Notes under the pieces: generated by a model
Told to the model about the DNA's origin: nothing
Database searches by the model: none
Seen by the model: only the letters and a program-made list of their open reading frames with translations
Part shown: positions 54,200-62,729 of the stretch, piece after piece
Numbering within the stretch: position 1 is the first letter of the stretch
Layout of the letters: every line of letters starts with the position of its first letter
Made by a program: the position numbers and the translations under genes
Assembly: GCF_020535565.1 (NCBI RefSeq)
Contig: NZ_CP084758.1
Location: 2,741,001 to 2,805,000 of the forward strand
Length of the DNA: 64,000 bases
DNA from: Shinella sp. XGS7
Lineage (GTDB): Bacteria; Pseudomonadota; Gammaproteobacteria; Burkholderiales; Burkholderiaceae_C
Direction of reading: 5' to 3'

Positions 54200-54496
54200 A
54201 TGCAATTCGCTGCCTACCTCAAAGAAAAGCGTGGCCGGCTTTCGCGCCTTGCGGAGGCTGTCAGTGGTGCTGTCGGCCGGCGAGTGCAGCCTGGCTATCT
54301 CTCCCAGGTTGCTGCGGGCGCGAAGCCAGTCAGACCTCGTTACGTCCCGGCCATTGAGCGTGCTACTGGCTACGAGGTCCGCTGCTGGGATCTTTGTCCG
54401 GACGAGTGGCACCTCATCTGGCCCGAGCTGATCGGCACGCCCGGCGCGCCACCCGTCCCCACCACAGCCCCCGAGGAGGCCTGCGATGCAGCCTGA
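54200..54496 (+). CDS. Cro/YdaS-like phage regulator
   Basis: 98 residues. HTH of the Cro/YdaS group: QFAAYLKEKRGRLSRLAEAVSGAV...VQPGYLSQVAAGAKPVRPRYVPAIERATGYEV, then the CWDLCPDEWHLIWPELIG segment typical of YdaS-type proteins. It is divergent from the CI-like gene, with its start 12 bases behind an operator. It is expected to act as the lytic-side switch protein. Confidence 0.8.
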   Translation: MQFAAYLKEKRGRLSRLAEAVSGAVGRRVQPGYLSQVAAGAKPVRPRYVPAIERATGYEVRCWDLCPDEWHLIWPELIGTPGAPPVPTTAPEEACDAA

Positions 54497-54695
54497 CCTT
54501 CCCGCTATCAAGCGCGCCGTCATGGCGTTGCCGCGCCGCGCGGGCGGCATCGTGTGGACCGGTGTGCTGCTCCAGCTCGATGTGCCGACGTCAGCCCGTC
54601 TCAGTGCGGCGCCTGGCGCACGCCATGGTGAATATGCCGAAGCTCTTCGTCTTCTGGATGCAGCTGCAGCGCCTTCGACGAAAGCATCTTCATGA
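54486..54695 (+). CDS. Small phage protein, 69 residues
   Basis: Starts inside the end of the Cro-like gene with GAGGAGG six bases before the ATG. The sequence (PDLPAIKRAVMALPRRAGGIVWTGVLLQLDVPTSARL) has no known family. Its last 95 bases overlap a minus-strand gene that also has a good ribosome site, so one of the two may be shorter or not expressed. Confidence 0.45.
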   Translation: MQPDLPAIKRAVMALPRRAGGIVWTGVLLQLDVPTSARLSAAPGARHGEYAEALRLLDAAAAPSTKASS

Positions 54696-54891
54696 CGCCG
54701 CTGGCGAGTTCCCAGAAGGTGTCGCTGCGAGGCTTGGCTCGTTCCGCGTCCTGCAGGGCGGCCGCAAGCGCCTTGGTGGCTTCGGCGGCGTCGGGGGTTA
54801 TGGCGACCACGGTCGGCACCACGGCAATGAGAAGCCGCACGGCTTCTCGCAGTTCCGCAACCTCTTGCTGCAGTTCTTCCAGTTCGCTCAT
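54601..54891 (-). CDS. Small coiled-coil phage protein
   Basis: 96 residues: SELEELQQEVAELREAVRLLIAVVPTVV (coiled coil with a hydrophobic end) and ATKALAAALQDAERAKPRSDTFWELASGVMKML. AAGGAGGG precedes the ATG at 54891, a strong site. No family known. It is read against the rightward early genes. Confidence 0.55.
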   Translation of the reverse strand: MSELEELQQEVAELREAVRLLIAVVPTVVAITPDAAEATKALAAALQDAERAKPRSDTFWELASGVMKMLSSKALQLHPEDEELRHIHHGVRQAPH

Positions 54892-55198
54892 GGGCGCCCT
54901 CCTTGGGCTGGTCGTTGTAGGGACCACCAGCATAGCCAGGGATGGGCGCCCACCCCGTATCAGTTTCCACCCCGCCGCCGCCCAACCGCTGGCGCGCTTG
55001 CGCCCGGACTTGAACCACCTGGGCGCGTCTGTCTCCTCCTTCTCCAGTGCCATGGCGCACCGGCGGGGCGGCGGGGCTTTTTCTTCCCACGGGGGGTGCT
55101 GCGTTGCTGTGGCATGCCTGCAGTCTCGGCGTTGGCCGGGCTGCAGGCAAAGCAGCGAGCGCCCCGATCTGCTTCGACGCAATCCGAGGAGCTTGCTG
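54892..55198. other. Gap before the CII-like gene
   Basis: 307 bases without a gene. The last part has a perfect 9-bp inverted repeat, TGCCTGCAG (55115-55123) / CTGCAGGCA (55141-55149), about 50 bases before the CII-like start; it could be an operator or attenuator. Nothing else was recognised. Confidence 0.5.
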
Positions 55199-55657
55199 AT
55201 GGACAAGACCCGGGCGCTGCAGCGCGCCATTGACGGCTATCCCCTGGGAACCCAGGTGCTGGCCTCGCTGCTTGGCATGAGCCCCACCACCCTGCGCCAC
55301 AAGGCCAACCCCAACGACTCGCGCCAGTTCTTCAGCCCCGAGGAGGTGATCGCTCTGCAGCGCGAGACGGGCAATCACGGCGGCCTGCTGGTGGAGGCCG
55401 AGGCGCTGGGCTATGTGCTGCTGAAGTGCCCGGGTGAGTTGGAGCCCGACCAAGCGATGGCCCTGGTCACGGGCGCCGTGCGCGAGTTCGGCGAGTTTGT
55501 GTCGGCCTGGTCAGACGCTCATGCCGATAACGAGGTGACGGCCAATGAGCTGCAGCGCATCGACGCGGAGCTGCAGTCTGCCATTGCCGCGATGCAGGCG
55601 ATGCGCGGCCACGCTGCGGCCTTGCACGAGGCCCGCCGACCGAGGGGTGAGGTATGA
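55199..55657 (+). CDS. CII-family phage regulatory protein
   Basis: 152 residues. DKTRALQRAIDGYPLGTQVLASLLGMSPTTLRHKANPNDSRQFFSPEEVIALQRETGN is the phage CII/CP76-type regulator domain, a lysogeny-decision activator in P2- and lambda-like phages. A helical C-terminal part follows. GAGGAG lies upstream of the ATG. It overlaps the next gene by 4 bases. Confidence 0.78.
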   Translation: MDKTRALQRAIDGYPLGTQVLASLLGMSPTTLRHKANPNDSRQFFSPEEVIALQRETGNHGGLLVEAEALGYVLLKCPGELEPDQAMALVTGAVREFGEFVSAWSDAHADNEVTANELQRIDAELQSAIAAMQAMRGHAAALHEARRPRGEV

Positions 55658-55962
55658 GGCCGGCCGGCGAGATCCGCATGGCCGTGAAGGCCAAGGCCTG
55701 GGAGCTGGCCCAGGGCCGTGCCGGCCACGGCGTGACCTTCCTGGATGTGCTGGCTGAGCTGGAGCCTCGGCGTTTCGGCCGCCAGGCGGTGGTAACGGCC
55801 TGGAAGAACCTGGCCAAGGCCGGCGAGCTGGCGAGGGTCGGGGAGGTCCGCCTGCCGCATTCCTGCCGTCCGCTCGCGGCCTATGCGCCGGCGCAGCTGG
55901 TGGATGGGGGCCGGGAGCGCTTGGCCCCAGGCCTGGCCCTGCAGAGCACCTGGTCGGTGTGA
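55654..55962 (+). CDS. Hypothetical phage protein, winged-helix-like
   Basis: 102 residues. AVKAKAWELAQGRAGHGVTFLDVLAELEPRRFGRQAVVTAWKNLAKAGELARVGEVRLP reads like a small winged helix with the recognition helix at VVTAWKNLAKAG. Coupled to the CII-like gene by ATGA overlap. Likely an early regulator or replication accessory. Confidence 0.6.
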   Translation: MRPAGEIRMAVKAKAWELAQGRAGHGVTFLDVLAELEPRRFGRQAVVTAWKNLAKAGELARVGEVRLPHSCRPLAAYAPAQLVDGGRERLAPGLALQSTWSV

Positions 55963-56048
55963 GCCTGCCGCGGTAGACGGCAGCAGAACAAGAACAAGGT
56001 TCAAACACATGCGGAACGGATGGGACACCGCCCCGGCTGGAGGGGCGC

Positions 56049-58730
56049 ATGGCGTATAGGCCTATCGACTTTGCAGCGCTCAACCACGCGCTGCTGCAGC
56101 GGGTGGAGAGCCTGCTGGAGCGCTGGCTGCCTCATGGCGAGGAGCGCAACGGGCGCTGGTACGTGGGGGACTTTGACGGGTCGCCGGGTGAGAGCGCGAA
56201 CGTCAATATGTCCACCGGCCAGTGGATCGACAACGGCGCCCCGGATGACAAGGGCGGCGACCTGACCAGCCTCTACGCGCGGCTGCACAACTTGAGCCAG
56301 CTGGAGGCCGCCAAGTCCTTGATGGATGAGCTGGGCTGGCGTGACCACACCGAGGAGCGCGGCGGCCGTGCTGTGCAGGCGTCTGCACCTGCGCCGGCGC
56401 AGCCATTGCCTGGGGGTGATGAGGAGGCCGCGCCAGCCCGGCCTGAGCCGCAGCCCAAGAAGCGGCAGGACAAATGGCGGGCCGTGGTGCCCGTGCCGCC
56501 GCACGCGCCCAAGCCGGGCTTTCGCTTCGGCTACAAGGACAAGAGCAAGCCCGAGGCGCCCTGGGTAGAGCTGGATGCGGTGCGAACCTGGGAATACCGC
56601 TACAACGGCCAGCTGTATGGCCATGTGGCCCGCTTCGAGCGGGTGAACAGCGAGGGCGAGCTGGTCAAGGACACCCTGCCGCGCACCTGGTGCGTGGGGC
56701 TGGATGACGGCGCCGGCAATATGCGCTGGCACTGGAAGCAGTGGGACGCGCCGCGGCCGCTGTATGTGCCAGCCACCCTGCTGAGCGAGGACAAGAGCCT
56801 GCCCGTGGTGCTGGTGGAGGGCGAAAAGTGCGCCCAGGCCGGCCATGAGTTGCTGGGGCATGAGTTCGACTTCGTGAGCTGGCCAGGTGGCTGCAAGAGC
56901 TGGGCGATGGCGGACTGGTCTTGGCTGGCCGGGCGCGTGGTGATCATGTGGCCGGACTGCGATGCGCAGCGGGAGCGGCTCACCAAGGAGCGCGAGGCCC
57001 TGGGGCACACCAAGGCCGACATGCCGCTGCTGCCCGAGCACAAGCAGCCGGGCATGCAGGCCATGGTGAAGATCGGCACCGAGCTGCAGGCCAAGCACGG
57101 CTGCAAGGTGAGCTTGTGCAAGATCCCGAAGCCGGGCGATGTGGCCGATGGCTGGGATGTGGCGGATGCCATCGCCTCGGGCTGGTCGGCTGAGCAGGTG
57201 CGGGCCTTCTTGCGTGGCGCGCGAGAGTTCATCTCGCCCAACGACGAGGCGCGCGCCAAGGCGGTGCCGGCCGATGCTTCCGCTGCCGCGGAGGAGGGTG
57301 AGGAGGCGATCACCTGGCGCCGCAAGCTCATCTGCATGAGCAGCGGCGCGGTGAAGCCGTGCCGGGAGAACGCGGTGCTGGCCCTGGATGGCATGCGCCT
57401 GGAGAACGGCACCTGGCTGGATGGCGCGCTGGAGGCCAAGGGCGTGATCGCCTTTGACGAGTTCTCCAACAACGTGATCAAGCTCAAGGCCACGCCCTGG
57501 GGCACCGATGCGGGCGTGTGGCAGGAGGAGGATGAGCTGGAGATGGGCCATTGGCTCAGCCGCGCCCTGTACCTGCCGCCGCTGCCTCGCGGCACGCTCG
57601 AGGAGGCGGTGCTGATGGTGGCGAAGCGGCACAAGTTCCATCCGGTGCGGGAGCAGATCCAGGCGCTGCGGGGGCGCTGGGATGGTGTCAAGCGCGTGGG
57701 CAACTGGCTGCGCCAGGTGTGCCGCGAGGAGGAGGAGATCGACGCGGAGCTGCAGGACTACCTATCCCGCGCTGGCGCTTGGTTCTTGATGGCTATGTGC
57801 GCTCGGGTGCTGGACGAGAAGCGGGAGCGCGGCGAGATCGTGCGCGGTCCTGGCACCAAATTCGACAGCATGCTGATCTTCGAGGGGCCGCAGGGCTGGG
57901 GCAAGAGCACCATCGCCCGCGTGCTGGGTGGCGACTACTACGCCGACACGGGCCTGCAGCTGGGCGAGAAAGACAGCTACCAGAACATCCAGGGCATCCA
58001 CGTCTATGAGTGGGGCGAGCTGGACAGCATGAGCAAGGCCGACGTGAAGCTGGTCAAGCTGTTCATCGCCTCGGCCAAGGACCGTTTCCGCGCCACCTTT
58101 GACCGGCGGCCGCGGGACTATCCGCGCCAGGTCGTGTTCGTGGGCACCACGAACGAGGACCACTACCTGACCGACTCCACGGGCAATCGGCGGTTCTGGC
58201 CCGTGCGCCTCACGAAGCCGGCCGATATCGCCTGGCTGCGTGACAACCGCGAGCAGCTACTGGCTGAGGCCCTGCATCACCTGGATGCGGGCCACCGCTT
58301 CCACCCCACGCTGGCTGAGCAGAAGCGGCTCTTCGACCCGCAGCAGCAAAAGCGCATGGTGGAGAGCTCCATCGAGTCGCTGATCAAGGCCTACCTGTAT
58401 GACGACAAGCAGGAGCAGCGCGGCAATCTGCGCGTCGGCACCACGCTGAAGCGCGTGGCCATGACGGAGCTGCTTGCCAGCATTGGCTACTCGGCCGAGA
58501 AGCAAACGGCCGTGGTGGTGAAGCAGGCCGCCTCGGTGATGGGGCGGCTGGGCTGGGAGCTGCGGCGCCAGGGCGCCGATGACGACGGCTACCGCCCGTG
58601 GATGTATGAGCGGCCCGCCGATGAGCGCCGCAAGAGTCCGCCCGCGCGCAGCGATGCGCCGGCGCGAGATGACGATGGCCCCGCGCAGGGCCTCAACACC
58701 GAGGAGGCCGAAGATGCCGCCCCGTTCTGA
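56049..58730 (+). CDS. TOPRIM-VapE replication protein (primase-helicase)
   Basis: 893 residues. An N-terminal zinc-poor region (YVGDFDGSPGESANVNMSTGQWIDNGAPDDKGGDL) resembles phage primases; a TOPRIM-like domain follows (LPVVLVEGEKCAQAGHELL, WPGGCKSW, VVIMWPDCDAQ, about 255-300). The C-terminal half is a VapE/SF3-type helicase: P-loop EGPQGWGKSTIARVLGG (about 612-628), DYPRQVVFVGTTNEDHYL and the sensor DSTGNRRFWPVRL. It should start phage DNA replication. First long gene of the rightward early region. Confidence 0.87.
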   Translation: MAYRPIDFAALNHALLQRVESLLERWLPHGEERNGRWYVGDFDGSPGESANVNMSTGQWIDNGAPDDKGGDLTSLYARLHNLSQLEAAKSLMDELGWRDHTEERGGRAVQASAPAPAQPLPGGDEEAAPARPEPQPKKRQDKWRAVVPVPPHAPKPGFRFGYKDKSKPEAPWVELDAVRTWEYRYNGQLYGHVARFERVNSEGELVKDTLPRTWCVGLDDGAGNMRWHWKQWDAPRPLYVPATLLSEDKSLPVVLVEGEKCAQAGHELLGHEFDFVSWPGGCKSWAMADWSWLAGRVVIMWPDCDAQRERLTKEREALGHTKADMPLLPEHKQPGMQAMVKIGTELQAKHGCKVSLCKIPKPGDVADGWDVADAIASGWSAEQVRAFLRGAREFISPNDEARAKAVPADASAAAEEGEEAITWRRKLICMSSGAVKPCRENAVLALDGMRLENGTWLDGALEAKGVIAFDEFSNNVIKLKATPWGTDAGVWQEEDELEMGHWLSRALYLPPLPRGTLEEAVLMVAKRHKFHPVREQIQALRGRWDGVKRVGNWLRQVCREEEEIDAELQDYLSRAGAWFLMAMCARVLDEKRERGEIVRGPGTKFDSMLIFEGPQGWGKSTIARVLGGDYYADTGLQLGEKDSYQNIQGIHVYEWGELDSMSKADVKLVKLFIASAKDRFRATFDRRPRDYPRQVVFVGTTNEDHYLTDSTGNRRFWPVRLTKPADIAWLRDNREQLLAEALHHLDAGHRFHPTLAEQKRLFDPQQQKRMVESSIESLIKAYLYDDKQEQRGNLRVGTTLKRVAMTELLASIGYSAEKQTAVVVKQAASVMGRLGWELRRQGADDDGYRPWMYERPADERRKSPPARSDAPARDDDGPAQGLNTEEAEDAAPF

Positions 58731-58791
58731 CCAGAGATCGCGCTGCGCCGCGGAAAAGGTCGGGGGCGTCCAGGCCTGGGCCGCCATGTAG
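58714..58791 (+). CDS. Possible 25-residue ORF behind vapE-like gene
   Basis: ATG with GAGGAG upstream, overlapping the end of the replication gene; 25 codons, composition ordinary. No function. It may only be chance in this GC-rich DNA. Confidence 0.25.
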   Translation: MPPRSDQRSRCAAEKVGGVQAWAAM

Positions 58792-59002
58792 TGCGCATGC
58801 GACCAGGCGCGCCTGGAGCCCCGCTGTCCACGTTGTCCACGTTCTGGCGCAGAGCGCTGGCCCTTTGTTCAGGGCCTGGCCTCAGTGCTCTGGGCGGAGC
58901 TTCGTCCTGACGTCTGCACTGACGAATCAAGGGCGGGCAGGGGCGCTCGCGGGCAGGGACGCGCGCCTGGGCTTCATCAGCTTCACACCTCAATAGAAAG
59001 AG

Positions 59003-59395
59003 ATGGACAGGATGGACAAGACAAGAAAGGAGAGCTGGCTCTGGATGGCCCAGCACATGCCCCGGGTGGTGGACACGCTCAAGCGCGAGCGAGCGAAGGG
59101 GCGGGGCGATGTGATCAACGAATGCTGGCGCCGCGGCGTGCTGTTGGATGAGCCGGGCTTCTTCTATGCCAGGGAGAACTCGGTGGCGGTGGGCACGCCC
59201 TCTGTGGAGCTGCTGAAGGATCCGACCATGAAGGAGCTGCTGCGCATGTTCCCCAATGCGGCGCTGCTCTTCCTGCAGGGCCACCAGCTCACCCTGAGCG
59301 AGCCGCCCCTGCAGCACCCGGGCCCGCCGCTGCCTGAGACCCGCCACTACAACGCGACCCAGCGCCGCACGCAGGAGGCCTATGGCAAGGATTGA
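59003..59395 (+). CDS. Hypothetical phage protein
   Basis: 130 residues, charged and mostly helical: KESWLWMAQHMPRVVDTLKRERAKGRGDVINECWRRGVLLDEPGFFYARENSVAVGTP. No known family. An ATG three codons later is an alternative start. It follows a 270-base gap (with a doubled TGTCCACGT at about 58826-58843) and overlaps the next gene by 14 bases. Confidence 0.6.
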   Translation: MDRMDKTRKESWLWMAQHMPRVVDTLKRERAKGRGDVINECWRRGVLLDEPGFFYARENSVAVGTPSVELLKDPTMKELLRMFPNAALLFLQGHQLTLSEPPLQHPGPPLPETRHYNATQRRTQEAYGKD

Positions 59396-59807
59396 ATGGA
59401 TAGAGCACCGGCTCCTGAACTGGGCGCGGTGGAAGCTGGGGCGCTCGTGTGGTGGCTTGGGCTATTCCAGCGTGAACCTGGCCAGCGCCAGTTCGGGCCG
59501 CGATGGCTATGTTGAGGCGCGCATTCCGATCAACGACGTGGAGGCCTCCGATACCGATGATGCGGTGGCGAGGCTACCCAGCGAGCTGAAGGCCACGGTG
59601 TTGGAGGTCTACACCGGGCCGGGTGGTGAGGGCGATCACCTGCGCCGCTTGTGCTGTGCCAAGGCCACCATGCACGCCCGCATTGGCCGGGCTCACAAGC
59701 TGCTGGCTGACCACTTCAATGCGCTGGACGATAGGGCCCGCCGTGAGCGGGCTCGGGTCGAGAGCATCGTTGAGGCAGGGAGACCTCCGGGGAGTTTTAC
59801 TCCATAG
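59382..59807 (+). CDS. Q-like phage late regulator (putative antiterminator)
   Basis: 141 residues. The layout (IEHRLLNWARWKLGRSCGGLGYSSVN at the start, DTDDAVARLPSELKATVLEVYTG in the middle, and CCAKATMHARIGRAHKLLADHF near the end) resembles small antitermination Q-type proteins that sit between replication and packaging genes. A strong terminator stands 73 bases behind it, before HNH and terminase, exactly where an antiterminator would be needed. Family assignment is by resemblance. Confidence 0.55.
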   Translation: MARIEWIEHRLLNWARWKLGRSCGGLGYSSVNLASASSGRDGYVEARIPINDVEASDTDDAVARLPSELKATVLEVYTGPGGEGDHLRRLCCAKATMHARIGRAHKLLADHFNALDDRARRERARVESIVEAGRPPGSFTP

Positions 59808-59879
59808 ACTAAACCGTTAGATTTCGGGCACGCTGAGCAACGGTGTCCCCCGCTGATCAGTGCGCTCGCTAAGCGGTAG

Positions 59880-59910
59880 CGCCCGGTGGCCCCATCCCCA
59901 CCGGGCGTTT
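59880..59910 (+). terminator. Terminator before the packaging genes
   Basis: Ten-base stem CGCCCGGTGG (59880-59889) / CCACCGGGCG (59898-59907) followed by TTTCTCTTTC. It should keep late genes silent in the lysogen. Confidence 0.78.
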
Positions 59911-59930
59911 CTCTTTCTGGATGCCCCACC

Positions 59931-60521
59931 ATGCCACCAGCTGCACCCAAGCCCTGCAAGGTCTGCTCTGTGACCGTGCGCGATGGCAGCAACCGCTGCC
60001 CCAAGCACAAGGTCAAGGACGGCAGCTTTGCTGACTCGCGCCGTGGCTCTCGCCACAAGCGGGGCTATGGCGTCGAGTGGGACCGACTGCGCGAACAGGT
60101 GCGCGTCGATGCGGCTGGCCTGTGCCAGCCCTGCCTGGCTGTGGGCGTTGTGCACGAGGGGCATCACTGCGACCACCGTGTCAGCAAGGGCGAGTGGAAG
60201 CGCGTGCACGGCACGCTGGCCGGCGTCGATGACCGGTCGAATCTGCAATGGATCAACCGTGACTGCCACGCGGCTAAGACCGCAATCGACCGCCTGCGCG
60301 CCGCTGGTGCTGATGTGCCCCCGTGGTCTCCGGCCTCGCCCGAGGCTGCTGCAGGCCCCGCCCAGGCCCTCGGCGCCCCCTTCTCGCACGGCCCTGCCGC
60401 CCGCGAGCAGGGGAGGGGGGGCGAAATGTTCACCGCCGCCTCGGCCCGGACCGACCGGTTAGTCGAAGTTTTCACGCCGGTAAAAACTACCCCCCGGGGG
60501 GTTGAGCCCCTGGGGACTTAG
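59931..60521 (+). CDS. HNH endonuclease (packaging-associated)
   Basis: 196 residues. N-terminal PKPCKVCSVTV...RCPKH and the HNH core GLCQPCL, HHCDHRVSKGE, NLQWINRDCHAAKT carry the CxxC, His-Asp-His, Asn and CH residues. In HK97-like phages an HNH enzyme next to terminase is needed for DNA packaging. The C-terminal tail (from about 130) is low-complexity and overlaps a palindromic stretch before terS. ATG 59931 chosen; an earlier frame runs through the terminator. Confidence 0.85.
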   Translation: MPPAAPKPCKVCSVTVRDGSNRCPKHKVKDGSFADSRRGSRHKRGYGVEWDRLREQVRVDAAGLCQPCLAVGVVHEGHHCDHRVSKGEWKRVHGTLAGVDDRSNLQWINRDCHAAKTAIDRLRAAGADVPPWSPASPEAAAGPAQALGAPFSHGPAAREQGRGGEMFTAASARTDRLVEVFTPVKTTPRGVEPLGT

Positions 60522-61001
60522 GTGAGCGACCTCACCGACAAGATGGGCCAGCTGGCGGTGAGTGACCGGCCTGGCCTCGGCAAGCAGGTGGTCGACTCGC
60601 CCGAGCCGCCGCCGCTGCTGGACCTGAGCGCGGATGAGCGCGCGGTCTACGACTACATCTGCCTGCGGCTTCGCGAGGCCGGCATCGAGCATGTCACGGC
60701 CGGCATGCCCATCGCGATCATCGTGCGCACCTACAAGCAGTGGCTGGACGCGCTGCAGCGCTGTGAGACCGAGGGCCGTACTCAGAAGGCGCAGTCCGGA
60801 TGGCACAGCCCCACGCCCTGGGCCGAGGACGAGAAGCGGCTGAAGATGGAGCTGGGCCAATGGCTACCCAAGGCATGTCTGACCATTCCGTCTCTGGCGC
60901 GAGTGCGCAAGGAGACCGGAGCGGGCGCGGGGCAGGACGATCTGTTCGCCGACCTGGTCCAGCACGCCACCGCGTCACCAAATCGAGGCTTGCCAAACTA
61001 A
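60522..61001 (+). CDS. Phage terminase small subunit, P27-like
   Basis: 159 residues with a GTG start directly behind the HNH stop. PPLLDLSADERAVYDYICLRLREAGIEHVTAGMPIAIIVRTYKQWLDA and the C-terminal LARVRKETGAG resemble P27-type small subunits, which recognise the cos site. GGGGA lies seven bases before the GTG. It overlaps the frame of the large subunit. Confidence 0.75.
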   Translation: MSDLTDKMGQLAVSDRPGLGKQVVDSPEPPPLLDLSADERAVYDYICLRLREAGIEHVTAGMPIAIIVRTYKQWLDALQRCETEGRTQKAQSGWHSPTPWAEDEKRLKMELGQWLPKACLTIPSLARVRKETGAGAGQDDLFADLVQHATASPNRGLPN

Positions 61002-62698
61002 CACCCCCACGCCTGGAGGAGTGGGACGAGGCGTACGGTCTTCCAGTACTGCGAGGCGAGATCCTCGTCGGGCGCTACACCTTCCTGGCGGTGCTCCGGC
61101 ACTACGAGGACCTGCGCACCTGCGCCGCGCGAGGCCTGTACTTCTCGCCCGAATGCGCCTGGCATGTGATCAGCTTCATCGAGCGGTTCTTCGTCCACAC
61201 GAAGGGCCCGCTCGCCAACAAGCCGATCCTGCTCGACCCGTGGCAGAAGTTCTGGACCGCGGTCTTTTACGGCTGGCGCAGGCAGAGCGATCATCTGCGC
61301 CGCTTCAGCCGCGGTTACGAAGAGGTCGCGCGCAAGAACGGCAAGAGCACCTGGAAAGCGCCGCAAGCCGTCTACCTCTTCATGATGGACGGCGAGGTGG
61401 GCGCCGAGGTCTACGCGGTGGCCACCACGCGCGAGCAGGCCATGACGGTGTTCAAGCCGGCCTTCACCAACGTGAAGCGCTGGCGGCGGTTCTCGCCTGG
61501 CATGGCGCGCAGCCTGCGGGTGATGGAGGGCCTCAACCAGGAGCGCATCGAGCTTGGCAATGACAGCAGCGTTTTTCGCCCGCTGCCGGCCAACGCCGAG
61601 AACCTCGACGGCCTGAACCCTCACGCGACCATCTACGACGAGCTGCACGCCGCTAAGCAGCGAGACGTTTGGGACGTGATGGAGACGGCCATGGGCGCGC
61701 GCCTGCAGCCGGTGCTCTCGGCCATCACTACCGCCGGCTTCGTGCTGGATGGGATCTGTACAGACGTCCGCAACTACGTCATCTCGATCCTGGAGGGGCG
61801 GCGCAAGGACGACAGCTTCTTCGGCTACATCTACACCCTGGACCCGGGTGACGATCCGCTGGATGAGCGCAACTGGATCAAGGCCAATCCGGGGCTTGGG
61901 CGCAGCAAGACGCTGGAGTACATGCGTGGCATGGCGCGCAAGGCGGCGGCCCTGCCCAGTGCCCTGGTCAACTTCAAGACCAAGGACCTCAACATCTGGT
62001 GCGGCGCGCCGGATGGCTGGCTTGACATGCTCCGCTGGGATGCCTGCGGCAAGCCCTTCGACAGGGAGATGCTGCGCGGGCGCAAGTGCTTTGGCGGGCT
62101 TGACCTGGCCGCGATCCGCGACCTGATCGCCTTTTTCCTGATCTTCCCGCCGGAAGACCCTGATGGTGACTGGTTCGTGCTGTGCGAGTTCTGGTGCACA
62201 TCCGAGACGATCGCCGAGAAAGAGAAGGACGATGCCGCCCCCTACAGGAAGTGGGCCGATAAAGGGTGGATACGGATCGTGCCGGGCGCAGTCCACGACT
62301 ATCAAGACGTCCGGCGAGCGATCCTCGACGCGAAGCGCGAGTACGACCTGGCTGAGCTGGGTTTTGACCGATGGAACGCCCTTGAGGTGGCCAACGACAT
62401 GCTGGCGGCCGAGGTGCAGATGGTCGAGGTGCCTCAAAACACGGGAGGCATGTATCCAGGGGCGAAGCTGATCGAAACGCTTGTCTACGCGGGCCGGCTG
62501 CGGCACGGGGGCAACCCGGTCCTTCGCTACTGCATCGACAACACATCGATGCTCTTTGATAGCAACGGGAACTACCGCCCCGACAAGCGGAAGACACGCC
62601 CGAATGGGCGGATCGATGGCACGGTTGCCGGCTGCATGGCCGGTAGTCGAGCCCTGGCTGCTTCGCCTGAAGCGCAATCCTTCTGGGAGAAGTCATGA
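60875..62698 (+). CDS. Phage terminase large subunit
   Basis: 607 residues from ATG 60875. The homologous part begins near 60980 with KLTPPRLEEWDEAYGLPVLRGE. The ATPase has the Walker A-like SRGYEEVARKNGKST and Walker B-like ATIYDELHA; the nuclease domain has GGLDLAAIRDLIAFFLIF and IDNTSMLFDSNGN...RIDGTVAGCMA near the end. No ATG, GTG or TTG lies between 60950 and 61040 in this frame, so the real start is uncertain and overlaps the small-subunit gene by up to 127 bases. Confidence 0.88.
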   Translation: MSDHSVSGASAQGDRSGRGAGRSVRRPGPARHRVTKSRLAKLTPPRLEEWDEAYGLPVLRGEILVGRYTFLAVLRHYEDLRTCAARGLYFSPECAWHVISFIERFFVHTKGPLANKPILLDPWQKFWTAVFYGWRRQSDHLRRFSRGYEEVARKNGKSTWKAPQAVYLFMMDGEVGAEVYAVATTREQAMTVFKPAFTNVKRWRRFSPGMARSLRVMEGLNQERIELGNDSSVFRPLPANAENLDGLNPHATIYDELHAAKQRDVWDVMETAMGARLQPVLSAITTAGFVLDGICTDVRNYVISILEGRRKDDSFFGYIYTLDPGDDPLDERNWIKANPGLGRSKTLEYMRGMARKAAALPSALVNFKTKDLNIWCGAPDGWLDMLRWDACGKPFDREMLRGRKCFGGLDLAAIRDLIAFFLIFPPEDPDGDWFVLCEFWCTSETIAEKEKDDAAPYRKWADKGWIRIVPGAVHDYQDVRRAILDAKREYDLAELGFDRWNALEVANDMLAAEVQMVEVPQNTGGMYPGAKLIETLVYAGRLRHGGNPVLRYCIDNTSMLFDSNGNYRPDKRKTRPNGRIDGTVAGCMAGSRALAASPEAQSFWEKS

Positions 62699-62729
62699 AC
62701 GCTTTCACCGCTGCAATCCGGGAGTCCGT

